From the NCBI RefSeq assembly GCF_002950945.1, contig NZ_CP012673.1, positions 13,941,501-14,005,500 of the forward strand: a stretch of 64,000 nt of DNA, given 5' to 3'. The position numbers and the translations under genes are program-made. Below are positions 27,950 through 37,400 of the stretch, piece after piece. This DNA is from Sorangium cellulosum. Lineage in GTDB: Bacteria > Myxococcota_A > Polyangia > Polyangiales > Polyangiaceae. The notes beneath the pieces were generated by a model. The model was not told where the DNA came from, ran no database searches, and was given only the letters and a program-made list of their open reading frames with translations. How positions within the stretch are numbered: position 1 is the stretch's first letter; every line of letters starts with the position of its first letter.

Positions 27950-29395
27950 TCAGCGGGCAGAGCGCGGGCGCTCGGTGTGCCGGAGGGCGTGGGCGATGCC
28001 GCTCTGCAAGGTGCCCAGCGTGATGATGCCGGAGAGATCCGCGCCGAGCTCGACGAGGGACCTCGCGACCTCCGGGCGGATGCCCGTGAGCACCACGCGC
28101 GTGCCGAGCAGCTGGGCGGCGCGCGCGGTCCGCGTCAGCGCGTCGGCGACGTGCGTGTCGATGGCGCGCACGCCGGTGATGTCCAGGATCGCGGTGTGGG
28201 CGCGCTGGCTGCTGATGCCGGCGAGCAACATCTCCATGATCTGCGCCGCGCGCGCGTCGTCGACCGTCCCGACGAGCGGCATCGCCAGGACGCCGTCGGC
28301 GAGCGGGATGAGCGGCGTCGAGAGCTCGCGGAGGGCCTCCTGCTGCGCGGCGATGATCTTCTCTTGCAGCGCCGCCCGCTCGGCCTCCGCGCGCTTCAGG
28401 GCGGTGACCTCCGTCACGATGCCGCCGACGCCGACCGGCTCCCCGAGCTCGTCGTGGACCGGGAACTTGACGGCGAAGAAGTGATGCGGAACGCCGTCGA
28501 TGTACGCGACCTCGTCGTACTGCATCACCCGGCCGCTCGTGAGCACCTCCCGCTCCTTCGCCCCGATCTGCTCGGCGAAGCCGGGGATCACGGCGTTGAC
28601 CTCATGGTCCGTCTTGCCGAGGACCTCGACGATGTGCCGCCCGAGCGTGCGGGCATAATAGCGGTTGAGGAACACGTAGCGCCCCTCTGCGTCCTTGACG
28701 AAGATGGTGCTCGGCGAGTTGTCCACGAGCTGCAGGAGCAGCTGATAGCGCTCCTCCAGCAGCTGCTCCCGCTGCCGCGGATCGCTGGCCTCGTCCACGA
28801 TGGCCGCGATCTCTCGCGCGTCACCCTGGCCTTCGCGCAGCACGGCGTAGGTCCACCGGCACGTGATGACGGCCCCCTCCCTCGTCCTGCCCTCGCTCGT
28901 GGTCGTCGCGAAGAGGTTCTCGGAGCGGTCGTGGTCGAACGACTGCGCCGCCCGGCGCGTCACCGGATCTGCGGCCACGAGCTCGGAGAGGCGGCGGCCG
29001 ACCGCCTCGGCCGCGCTCCAGCCGAAGATGTGCGCGGCGCCCTCGTTCCAGCGCGTCACCGTTCCTTCGAGGCGCCAGTGGATCACCGCCGGCCCCCTCG
29101 TGACCCCCCACGCGAGCGGCGCGGTCGCGCTCGCCGCCGCGCTGCCTGGCGCTCCGTCGCGCCGACTGGCCAGCTCCTCCTCCAGCGCCCTGACGCGGGC
29201 GCGCAGCGCCACGTTCTCCGCCTTGTAGTCTACAGGGGGCTCGATGTGCGCAGATAGCGCACTCGACAGGGAGACCGCATCGAGCTGGTGGTGCCCGTCT
29301 GCCGTGCCCTGCGCTTCCCAGCCGCTGTTCCCGGACGTCCCGTCCACGGCGCGCCCGCTCGGTCCGGACGTCCAATCGCTCTCGTCGCGGCTCAT
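27950..29395 (-). CDS. PAS-PAS-STAS regulator (RsbR-like)
   Basis: 481 residues. A polar N-terminus and a short coiled coil (VALRARVRALEEELASR) precede PAS one (about 95-210, with GTVTRWNEGAAHIFGWSAAE) and PAS two (about 225-340, with TIFVKDAEGRYVFLNRYYA and LGKTDHEVNAVIP). A linking helix leads to a STAS domain (about 370-470) with LIPLADGVLAMPLVG, AILDITGVRAIDTHVADAL and GVRVVLTGIRPEVA-like segments, as in RsbR/RsbRA stressosome proteins. STAS Thr/Ser residues in the DITGVRAID region are the likely phosphorylation sites. It should pass a PAS-sensed signal to a partner-switching cascade; no RsbS, RsbT or RsbW gene is visible next to it. Confidence 0.85.
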   Translation of the reverse strand: MSRDESDWTSGPSGRAVDGTSGNSGWEAQGTADGHHQLDAVSLSSALSAHIEPPVDYKAENVALRARVRALEEELASRRDGAPGSAAASATAPLAWGVTRGPAVIHWRLEGTVTRWNEGAAHIFGWSAAEAVGRRLSELVAADPVTRRAAQSFDHDRSENLFATTTSEGRTREGAVITCRWTYAVLREGQGDAREIAAIVDEASDPRQREQLLEERYQLLLQLVDNSPSTIFVKDAEGRYVFLNRYYARTLGRHIVEVLGKTDHEVNAVIPGFAEQIGAKEREVLTSGRVMQYDEVAYIDGVPHHFFAVKFPVHDELGEPVGVGGIVTEVTALKRAEAERAALQEKIIAAQQEALRELSTPLIPLADGVLAMPLVGTVDDARAAQIMEMLLAGISSQRAHTAILDITGVRAIDTHVADALTRTARAAQLLGTRVVLTGIRPEVARSLVELGADLSGIITLGTLQSGIAHALRHTERPRSAR

Positions 29396-29507
29396 GCTCG
29401 CTCCTCCGCGCGTCGTCCCTACAACACGCGCTGCGAGCAGCGTAGCGGTTCTGCCGGCCGGCGTCTCACCAGAAAATCGACCAGGCCACCAGGAGGAGAC
29501 GTCTATC

Positions 29508-29539
29508 GCTGCGGCGCTGCGGCGCTGCGGCGCTGCAGC
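29508..29539. repeat. 8-base tandem repeat, four copies
   Basis: GCTGCGGC occurs three times in a row followed by GCTGCAGC. It lies in the gap between the PfpI-like gene and the PAS-STAS gene, with no open frame of note. Confidence 0.7.
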
Positions 29540-29577
29540 GTGTCTCGGGCGGGGCTCTCTGCGCGGCGCGCCTGGCC

Positions 29578-30318
29578 TCAGGCCGACGCCCGGCGCAGGG
29601 CGAAGAGGGCGAGTCCGCCCACCGCCAGCGCGGTGGCCGCGCCGCTCAGGAGCCGCCGCGCCGTGGGCGGCCTCGGCAAGAACGCCGTGGCGCTGAGCGC
29701 CGCGAGCGGGGGCGACGTGCGCGCCGGGGCCGACTGGGCGGCGAGCGGCGACGCGGCGGCGTGGATCGGGGCGGGCTCGGCGAACAGATCGAGCATCTCG
29801 CGCACGAACGCGGGCAGGTCCTGCGGGCCACGGCTCGATACCCAGTTGCCGTCGCGCACCACCTCCTCATCGCGCCAGACGCCGCCGGCGTGCACGACGT
29901 CGTCGCGGATCCCGGGCCACGAGGCGAGCTGCCTCCCGCCCAGGAGCCCCGCCGACGCCAGCAGCCAGGGACCGTGGCAGAGGGTCGCGATCGGCTTGCG
30001 GAGATCGTCGAACGCGCGCGCGAGCTGGCGCGCCGCCTCGCTCTGCCGGAGCAGATCGGGGTTGATGAACCCTCCCGGCAAGAGCAGCGCGTCGTACTCG
30101 GCCGGATCGACCTCGTCGATCGTCCGGTCGACACGCACCCTCGCGCCGGGCTCGTGCAGGTTCATCCCGCGGACCTTGCCGCGCCGCAGAGAGACGACGT
30201 CCACCCGCGCCCCCGCGGCGCGGAGCGCTTTCATGGGCACCGTCAGCTCGATCTGCTCGAATCCGTCCGCCACCAGCGCTGCGACGCGCTTGCCTGCAAG
30301 CTTCTTTCGTTCGCTCAT
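29578..30318 (-). CDS. DJ-1/PfpI family protein with C-terminal membrane anchor
   Basis: 246 residues. The DJ-1/PfpI fold is clear at about 10-180: VAALVADGFEQIELTVPMKA, YDALLLPGGFINPDLLR and the nucleophile elbow IATLCHGPWLLASAG with the catalytic Cys followed by His. Family members act as proteases, deglycases or chaperones; the actual reaction here cannot be inferred. After the domain comes an Ala/Pro linker and a last hydrophobic helix (SGAATALAVGGLALFALRR), a tail anchor that most relatives lack. The next gene upstream on the strand (30361) ends 42 bases away and also encodes a membrane protein, so the two may be cotranscribed. Confidence 0.88.
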   Translation of the reverse strand: MSERKKLAGKRVAALVADGFEQIELTVPMKALRAAGARVDVVSLRRGKVRGMNLHEPGARVRVDRTIDEVDPAEYDALLLPGGFINPDLLRQSEAARQLARAFDDLRKPIATLCHGPWLLASAGLLGGRQLASWPGIRDDVVHAGGVWRDEEVVRDGNWVSSRGPQDLPAFVREMLDLFAEPAPIHAAASPLAAQSAPARTSPPLAALSATAFLPRPPTARRLLSGAATALAVGGLALFALRRASA

Positions 30319-30360
30319 TACGACCTCAACGGTTTGTCGATTGACCTTTCATCCGACGCA

Positions 30361-30792
30361 TCAGGACGGAAGCCCGCCGGGACGTCTGGCCGTCGAGAGC
30401 AGCCATGCTCCGGCTATCCCGAGCTCCACCGCGGCGTCGAGGAGATAGACCTTGGAGATGCGGCCTCTCGACGTGTACACCACGTCGACCGCCGCGAGCG
30501 CGAGGGCGCTGCCCGCCCCGACCAGCTTGCCCGCGGGGGACACGGTCGGCCGGCGCGCCTCCGCGAGCAGCGCCGCGCCCACCACGCCGATGAGCGCGCC
30601 GACCGTCTTCACGAGCCACTTGTCGGTCTTCGGCCCCGTCACCGCCTCGAACGTGCGTAGGCTCACCAGCGGCCAGACGCCCGTCGCGACATAAAAGATG
30701 CCCTGAACGAGGGCGACGTGCCGGGCGGGGTCGCTGGCAATCGGCGCGCCAGCAGGGCGCTCTTCGTGTTTACCGGGGTGTCCGTCGGCCAT
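30361..30792 (-). CDS. small integral membrane protein, about four helices
   Basis: 143 residues from ATG 30792, which has a strong GGAGGAG Shine-Dalgarno; an upstream in-frame ATG at 30834 is less likely. After a short hydrophilic N-terminus come hydrophobic segments at about 28-50 (ALVQGIFYVATGVWPLV), 60-80 (VGALIGVVGAALLAEA), 88-108 and 115-135. It resembles small four-helix membrane proteins of unknown function. It is probably cotranscribed with the membrane-anchored DJ-1/PfpI gene downstream (42-base gap). Confidence 0.7.
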   Translation of the reverse strand: MADGHPGKHEERPAGAPIASDPARHVALVQGIFYVATGVWPLVSLRTFEAVTGPKTDKWLVKTVGALIGVVGAALLAEARRPTVSPAGKLVGAGSALALAAVDVVYTSRGRISKVYLLDAAVELGIAGAWLLSTARRPGGLPS

Positions 30793-30957
30793 GTCTCCTC
30801 CGGCGAACCCTAGAGCCGGTGCGACGCTCCGCAACCGAGGCGAGAGCAGATTTCATGGAGCCCGCGCCGGCCTGCAGGCACACCTGATCGACACGGCGAG
30901 TGTGTCGTTTTGCGACAGAGCGCCATTGGCCCTGGCGGCAGGGGTACACGCTCGGAA

Positions 30958-31950
30958 TCAGGCGCTGAGCCTGGGACGGAGCCACAGGAAGCCCAGCAGG
31001 GCGGGCGCGAGCGCGGCCAGCCCGACGGCCGCGGCGCGCAGGAGCCGCCGCTCTCTGCGCGGCTTCCATCCGCCGGTCGCGGCGGTCCCCTCGACCATGG
31101 GCGTGAACAGGTTCCCGTTCGTCGCGTAGGCCGTGCGGCCGTGGTGCAGGTGCAGCCTGTCCACGCTCCGCGCGAGCAGGCGCTCGGCGAGGCCGGGCGC
31201 CAGGAACGACAGCAAGGCGAGCTGCGGGGCCGAGGTCCCCGCATAGACCTCCCGCCGGGGTGTGCGTGCGAGACGAACGATGGCCCGCGCCACACGTTCA
31301 GGGGGATAGACCGGCGGCATCGCCCTGGGCGCACGTCCCGTGTAGTTGCCGGCGTGCTGGAAGAGCGGTGTGTCGATGGTCGCCGGCATGACGGTGCAGA
31401 CGTGGATGTCGCGGGCGTGGAGCACCTCGAGCTCCTGACGGAGGCTCTGGGAGAACCCGCGGATGGCATGCTTCGAGGCGACGTAGGCGCTGACGTAGGG
31501 CTCCGGGATCTTGGACACCATCGACGCGACGTTGATGAGCACGCCCGAGCCTTGCCGCCGGAACTGGGCCAGCGCGGCGCGGGCGCCGTGGATATAGCCG
31601 AACAGGTTGGTCTCGATGACGCGCCGGTACGGCTCGGAGGGCGTCTGTTCGAACAGGCCGAAGAGCGTGACGGCCGCGTTGTTGACCCACACGTCGAGCC
31701 GGCCGAAGGACTCGGCGGCGCGCCGAGCGATCTCGAGGACGGCGGCCTCGTTCGTGACGTCGGCGGGCACGACGAGGGCCTTGCCTCCGGCCTGCTCGCA
31801 CGCGGCGGCGACGTCGCGCAGCGGCTGCTCGCGCCTGGCCGACAGCACGACCGCGGCCCCGCGCTCGGCGAACGCCAGCGCCGTCGCGCGGCCGATGCCG
31901 CTCGACGCGCCCGTGATCACGACGACTGGATTCCGGAACCTCTCGCGCAT
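30958..31950 (-). CDS. SDR-family oxidoreductase with C-terminal hydrophobic tail
   Basis: 330 residues. A classical short-chain dehydrogenase: cofactor motif VVITGASSGIGRATALAF at the N-terminus, DVWVNNAAVTLFG (NNAG-equivalent), the catalytic Ser in LINVASMVSKIPEP, and YVASKHAIRG giving the YxxxK pair. The C-terminal 90 residues extend beyond the usual 250-residue SDR and end in a hydrophobic segment (LLRAAAVGLAALAPALLGFLW), so the enzyme may be membrane-associated. Cofactor preference (NAD or NADP) and substrate are uncertain. It has its own upstream region and no obvious operon partner. Confidence 0.88.
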   Translation of the reverse strand: MRERFRNPVVVITGASSGIGRATALAFAERGAAVVLSARREQPLRDVAAACEQAGGKALVVPADVTNEAAVLEIARRAAESFGRLDVWVNNAAVTLFGLFEQTPSEPYRRVIETNLFGYIHGARAALAQFRRQGSGVLINVASMVSKIPEPYVSAYVASKHAIRGFSQSLRQELEVLHARDIHVCTVMPATIDTPLFQHAGNYTGRAPRAMPPVYPPERVARAIVRLARTPRREVYAGTSAPQLALLSFLAPGLAERLLARSVDRLHLHHGRTAYATNGNLFTPMVEGTAATGGWKPRRERRLLRAAAVGLAALAPALLGFLWLRPRLSA

Positions 31951-32338
31951 GGCTCACCCCCTCTTCGACAACCGCAGACAACCGCAGACAACCGCACGAC
32001 CGCGCGACCGCGACCGCGCGGCGAGCGGCCGCGCTGCTGCGTGCGCCGCGCTCACAGGTCGTCCTGGCCGCATGCAAGGGGCGGGCAATGCTCGACGCGA
32101 GGTGGCGTGTCCCTTGAGCTCAGGAGGTCTGCCCGCGTCTCGCCGTGCGGCGGCGCGCGATCGGGCGTGGCCCGATACGCCGTTGCGGCGTCGTCTCGAT
32201 CCCGAGGTGCAGCTCCGGCCCCAGCATGTCGAGCGGGACGTGGCGCCGGGCCTGGGGCGGCCCTCGTGTGCACGGACGCGTCCGCATCGCCGGCGGCTCG
32301 GCACGAGCCGCGAACGCAGACGACGTGGGGGACACATC
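31951..32338. other. 388-base divergent gap with a 10-base tandem repeat
   Basis: GACAACCGCA occurs three times at 31967-31996, directly upstream of the SDR start. The remainder is GC-rich with short frames and no recognisable product. The Gly-repeat lipoprotein start at 32339 has GGGGGA upstream. Confidence 0.5.
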
Positions 32339-32998
32339 ATGCGAAGCATGTTTCTGGTAGCGGTGGTCGCGATTCCGCTCGTGGCCTGCGGGGGGAGCAG
32401 GAGCGGTGAGCAGACGAGCTCCCCTGGGACCGGGCAGGCGGGCAGCGGAGAGCCGATGGACGGCAGCGGCGCACCGGGCTCGCCCGAGGGCGGGAGTCCG
32501 GGCACCGGCGCAACGCCGGGCGGGGGGTCGCTCGGTGGGCCTGGCTCGGGTACGCCGGGCGGCAGCCAGGAGTGGGGCTCGCCGGGCGGCAGCGGTACGC
32601 CGGGCGGCAGCGGTACGCCGGGCGGCAGCGGCACGCCGGGCGGCAGTGGCACGCCGGGCGGCAGCGGCACGCAGGGCGGCAGTGGCACGCCGGGCGGCAG
32701 TGGCACGCCGGGCGGCAGCGGTACGCCGGGCGGCAGCGGCACGCAGGGGGGCAGCGGCACGCCGGGAGGCGGTCACATGACGACACCGCCGAGCGGAGGC
32801 ACGGGCACCCAGGGCGGCAGCGGCACGCCGGGCGGCAGCGGCACACAAGGCGGCAGCGGAACCCGCGGCGGAAGCGGTACGCAGGGTGGCGGAAGTGGCA
32901 CGCAGGGCGGCAGCGGCACCCCAGGCGGGGGCACCAGCACCCCAGGCGGGGGCACCGGCACGCAGGGCAGCGGGACCCGCACGCCCGGCAGCCGCTGA
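32339..32998 (+). CDS. lipoprotein made of PGGSGT hexapeptide repeats
   Basis: 219 residues from ATG 32339, with GGGGGA eight bases upstream. A signal peptide ending LVACGG gives a lipid anchor. From about residue 55 almost the whole protein is a hexapeptide array of the type GGSGTP/GGSGTQ, encoded by 18-base units related to GGCAGCGGTACGCCGGGC (about 32583-32990), interrupted once by a short MTTPPSGGT stretch. There is no folded domain. The codons alternate between GGT/GGC and ACG/ACC, so the array is diverged, not a fresh slippage product. It could be a flexible surface stalk or a remnant linker of a larger protein. I see no functional family. Confidence 0.65.
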   Translation: MRSMFLVAVVAIPLVACGGSRSGEQTSSPGTGQAGSGEPMDGSGAPGSPEGGSPGTGATPGGGSLGGPGSGTPGGSQEWGSPGGSGTPGGSGTPGGSGTPGGSGTPGGSGTQGGSGTPGGSGTPGGSGTPGGSGTQGGSGTPGGGHMTTPPSGGTGTQGGSGTPGGSGTQGGSGTRGGSGTQGGGSGTQGGSGTPGGGTSTPGGGTGTQGSGTRTPGSR

Positions 32999-33079
32999 TT
33001 CACGCCGCTTCGACCCGTCCGGCGCCGTCGCCGTGACAAATCAAGATGAGCGCCGGCGCGTACCCGGAACTTTCTGGGT

Positions 33080-33919
33080 ATGAAATATCCCATGAGCGCA
33101 CCGCCTCATCACCCCGTCACCGCCGACCAGATCCGCCCGGGCGACCCTTACGAGCTGTCGGAGGGGCGCCCGGTCGAGCTGATGCCGACCGGCCGCCGCG
33201 GCGCCCGCAGCAACCTGGTCGGCGGCGGGGTGCTGGAGACCGACCCCGCAGTCGAGGCCGCCGGCGTGGACCTCGGCGTCTCTCCGCGGCCGGACATGCT
33301 GCGGGCCCCGGACATCGCGGTCGGGCCCATCGCCGACGAGCCGGGCTGGGCCACCACGGCCCCGCCGCTCGCCGTGGAGTACGCGGACACGGGCCAAGAC
33401 GAGGCCGAGCTGCAGCGCAAGATCGGCGAGCTGCTGGCCGCAGGCACGCGCTGGATCTGGGTCGTGCGGCTGCACGGCGCCCGTCGCGTGGAGGTCTACG
33501 AGGCCGCGCCGCCCGCGCCGGCCGCGCCGGAGCGCGAGGCGCCGGCGCCCCCGGTGCCCCTCGCCCGCGGGCGAAAGCTCCAGCAACCCGCCCGCGTGGC
33601 GCTCCCCGGCGAGGCGCTGGAGGCGCCGGGCGTCCTGAAGAACCCGGTCCCGGTCGAGGCCCTTTACGACCGCGAAGCGGCGCACGAGGCGACGCTCCGC
33701 AACCTGCTCCAGCGCAAGGGGTACGCAGGCCTCGACGCCGTGCTGGAAGCCGGGCGGCTGGAAGGGCGCAACGAGGCGCTGCGCGGCGGGGTGCGCGACC
33801 TCTGCGAGCTGCTCGGCATCCCCCTGTCCCCGGAGCGCAACACCGCGCTCGAGGCCATGGACGAGGCGGGCATCCTGGCCGTGCGCGACCACCTCAAGCG
33901 CGAGCGCCGCTGGCCCTGA
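33080..33919 (+). CDS. Uma2-family PD-(D/E)XK protein with Rpn-like C-terminal tail
   Basis: 279 residues from ATG 33080 (a second in-frame ATG lies at 33092). The Uma2 core has DMLRAPDIAVGPI (Asp), PPLAVEYADTGQDEAELQRK (Glu and Lys region) and WIWVVRLHGARRVEVYE. After a Pro/Ala spacer, the last 50 residues carry GVRDLCELLGIPLSPERNTA and a terminal KRERRW block. This tail closely resembles the C-terminus of the Rpn-type protein encoded at 46627-47514, although the catalytic domains differ. Function is not established for the family. It precedes the large RHS gene by 516 bases. Confidence 0.85.
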   Translation: MKYPMSAPPHHPVTADQIRPGDPYELSEGRPVELMPTGRRGARSNLVGGGVLETDPAVEAAGVDLGVSPRPDMLRAPDIAVGPIADEPGWATTAPPLAVEYADTGQDEAELQRKIGELLAAGTRWIWVVRLHGARRVEVYEAAPPAPAAPEREAPAPPVPLARGRKLQQPARVALPGEALEAPGVLKNPVPVEALYDREAAHEATLRNLLQRKGYAGLDAVLEAGRLEGRNEALRGGVRDLCELLGIPLSPERNTALEAMDEAGILAVRDHLKRERRWP

Positions 33920-34435
33920 GCACCCCTCGCGCGGCCGTCCGTAATCAGCCGCTCGCGCCGCTCGGCGCAGCGATAAGAGCCTGGTGAGCGCGAGTCCTTG
34001 CGAGCCCGTCCACGCGCCGCGTATCGCAGCGGCGGCAGCCGCAGCACCCGCAGGTGTAGCCAGCCGTCCACCGCGGGCGACCACTTCCAGGCGACTTCAC
34101 CCAGCCTGGCTGTCGGCAATGGCCGACCCGTCGTGCGCGCGCTGGCACGCTGGCACCTGCTACGCGCGCTCTCGCCATGCTGACGGTCGTCGGCTGAGCG
34201 TGCGTCCGGAATGCATGACGATCGCGCCTCGCTGACGCCGGAAAGGGACGCCGGTTGATACGTGGATTGCTCTGTGCGCGTGCGCTGAGCCCCTTAGGAC
34301 GCTCGTGCGCGCATCGCCTGTCAATGCGACTAGGCGTGATTGACCGAGGCGACGGCGGGGCACGAGGCGAGGCTGGCGCGCGCATCGCATTGCTGCTAAC
34401 CACACACACGCACACACGGTCCGAGAGGTGCATCG
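33920..34435. other. 516-base gap before the RHS gene, no supported gene
   Basis: A stretch of alternating CA dinucleotides (about 34401-34420) lies just upstream of the RHS start. Composition is less GC-rich than average from about 34180 on. Open frames on the minus strand (about 33945-34430) are Arg-rich and without a domain; I could not show a transposase remnant. No promoter hexamers stand out. Confidence 0.4.
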
Positions 34436-37400
34436 ATGGTTGAACTAACGGCTAGATTGCTCACGAAGCGACATCGACGAGCATACCTTCAAGCGCTCGA
34501 GATATTTGACCCGCCGAGCAGGTACCGGCGAAGGTGCCTCCTCCTCGCGAACGGCATCCTCTTGAGCGTTATCGCGATCGGTGCCGCCTGCAGCCCTGGC
34601 GCGCCGGACGAGGGATTGCACGGCACCGCGAAGCTCGCGGCGGGCGCCGGGCACGCGACCTGCGTGACGATCCAGCGCGGGACGCTCGGCACGGTGGAGG
34701 ACGGGACCATCTGGGAGACGTTCCCGACCTGGAGCGACTCGACCGTGCTGCTCCGCACGGGCACGTTGGCCGGGTTCGGCGTGCGGCACGCCGTCCTCCG
34801 CTTCGATCTCTCGCCGGTGCCCGCCGCAGCGACGGTCGTCTCCGCGACGCTGCGGCTCCAGCAGATCTACCGGGACGATACCAGCACCAGCACCATCAAC
34901 ATCCACCGGATCACCTCGCCGTGGACCGAGCCGACGGTGACCTGGGCGAGCCTCGGAAATGGGAGCGCCTTCGGCCCGGCGATCGCGGCGTCGTTCCAGT
35001 CGTTACCCGGCGCCGGGATCCGCTCGGCCGATTTGACGTCGCTCACCGCGGCGTGGCTTGCGGGCACCGTCCCGAATCAAGGCGTGTTGCTGGAGGAAGC
35101 GCCGGTTCTCACCACCAGCTTCCGGAGCAGCGAGGAGCCTCAGATCGACCGGCGGCCGCGCCTCGAGGTCTGCTATACGACCTCGGCGAGCTGCACCGGT
35201 ACGCTCGATGACAACGACGCCTGTACGACGGATACTTGCGACCCGGTGCTGGGCATCCAGCACACGCCTATCTCGACCGACGACGGCGATCCGAGCACGA
35301 TTGACACGTGCGACCCGGCGACAGGCGCCGTCACGCACGTCGCCTGTCCGGCGCTGGACCCGACCGTGGCCACCCGGCTCATCGACGCCGTCGCCTGCAT
35401 CTACCAGGGACCGAACGCGCCGCAGACCGGCGTGACCGCGACGTTCGACCCGGCATCGGTCGCGGTCATCAAGGGCAAGGTCGCGACGCGCGCGGGCGCG
35501 CCCATACCGGGCGTCAAGGTGGGCGTGCTGCACCATGGCGCGGGAGACGCGGAGAGCTACGGGCAGGTCCTCACGCGCGCCGACGGTGCCTTCGAGCTCG
35601 TCGTGCGGGGCGGCCAGCCTCTCACGGTGAAGTACGAGAAGTCCGGCTACCTGCCCGTACAGCGGCAGGTGCGCGCCGACTGGCAGCACTGGTCCAGTGC
35701 GCCCGATGTGGTCCTGATCGAGAGCGATCCCGTGGTGACGCCCGTCGCGCTGGGCAGCACGCCGGACATCCAGGTCGCGCGCGGGAGCGTGCAATCGGAT
35801 GAGAGCGGCACGCGTCAGGCGACGCTGCTCTTCCCCCCGGGTACCACGGGGACGATGACGGTGCCGAACCCGAGCGGCCCGCCCGGGTCGACGACGACGG
35901 TGGCGCTGCCGGCCGAGGTGCACGTGCGGGCGACCGAATACACGGTCGGCCCGAAGGGCCCCGAGGCGATGCCGGGGGCGCTGCCGCCGACCAGCGCGTA
36001 CACGTATGCGGTGGAGCTCGGGCTGGACGAGGCGGTCGCCGCCGGGGCGACGAAGGTCGAGTTCAACCACCCCATCCCGTTCTATGTCGAGAACTTCCTT
36101 GACTTTCCTGTCGGCATGGCCGTGCCGCTCGGCTATTACGATGCGCCAAAGGCGGCGTGGGTGCCGTCGAATGACGGGCGCATCATCGAGATCCTCGACG
36201 TGAGCGGCGGGGTGGCGTCGGTGGACATCGACGGCGATGAGCTCGCCGACGACGCGAGCGAGCTCGCCGCGCTCGGGATGAGCGCCGACGAGCTGGAGCA
36301 GCTGGCCACGCTGTACACGGCGGGGACGAGCCTGTGGCGGGTGCAAGTCTCGCATTTCACTCCGTGGGACTGCAACTGGCCGTTCGGCCCGCCGGGCGAT
36401 GGAGCCTCGCCCCCCGGTCCCGGAGACGGTGGCGATGGTGGCGGCGGTGGCGGCGGTGGCGGTGACGGTGGCGGGCGCCCCGACCCGGAGGAAACCGAGG
36501 ACGAGTCTTGCAAAGAGGATGGCTCGATCATCGAGTGCGAGAACCAGATCCTCGGAGAGGCGCTGCCCATCGTCGGCACGCCGTTCAGCCTGCATTATCA
36601 GAGCGACCGGGCGTGGGGCCGGAAGGACCAACGCCGCCTCCGGATTCCCCTCACGAGATCGTACGTCCCCGCGAGCCTCAAGAGGATCGAGTCCAACGTG
36701 ACAATCGCCGGCCGCACGTTCGCGGACAGCGTGGAGTGCCCCTGCGAGCCGGACCAGTCCTACGACTTCGACTGGGACGGCACAGACGCCCGCGGACGCA
36801 GTCTTGTGGGCAAGCAACCGGTGTCGGTCGAGATCGGGTATGTGTACGATGGTGTCTACCGGCAGCCACAGATTGCGGGCACCACGAACGGGCAGTCGTT
36901 CGGGTTGCCCTCCAGCGTGGCCATCACCGGGAGCCGGACGCGGCAGGAAGTGACCCTGTGGCGGCGCTGGGAAAGGATGCTCGGCGCATCGCGCAATGCC
37001 TCCGACGGGCTCGGGGGCTGGAGCCTGAGCGAGCACCACATGTTCGATCCGAGCGCGTCAACCCTCTACCTCGGCAACGGAGCGAGGGTTACGGGCCGTA
37101 CGATGGAAACGATGCTCGATAAGGTTGCCGGTCGTGTCCCGCGCTCCACTGCGTCGAGAGCCGATGGAGTCAACGCCACCAGCGCGTACGTCGATGCGTA
37201 CGGCGTCGCTGCCGGACCGGATGGCAGCATCTACTTTTCCGATATTCACACGGATCGCGTCCGCAAGATCTCGCCCGGCGGCATCGTCAGCACCGTCGCG
37301 GGCGTGGACGGCTCTCCTGGCTACAACGGAGACAACCGGCTAGCGACGACTGCACAGCTCAGCGATCCAAAAAAACTCGCGTTCGGACCGGACGGTAGCC

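Noticed and set aside
32583..32990. CRISPR-like regular array
   Set aside because: The 18-base repeats have no spacers and are in frame in a Gly-rich lipoprotein gene.
33945..34433. possible transposase remnant before the RHS gene
   Set aside because: A Cys/Arg-rich frame is present, but no catalytic motif or terminal repeats could be seen.
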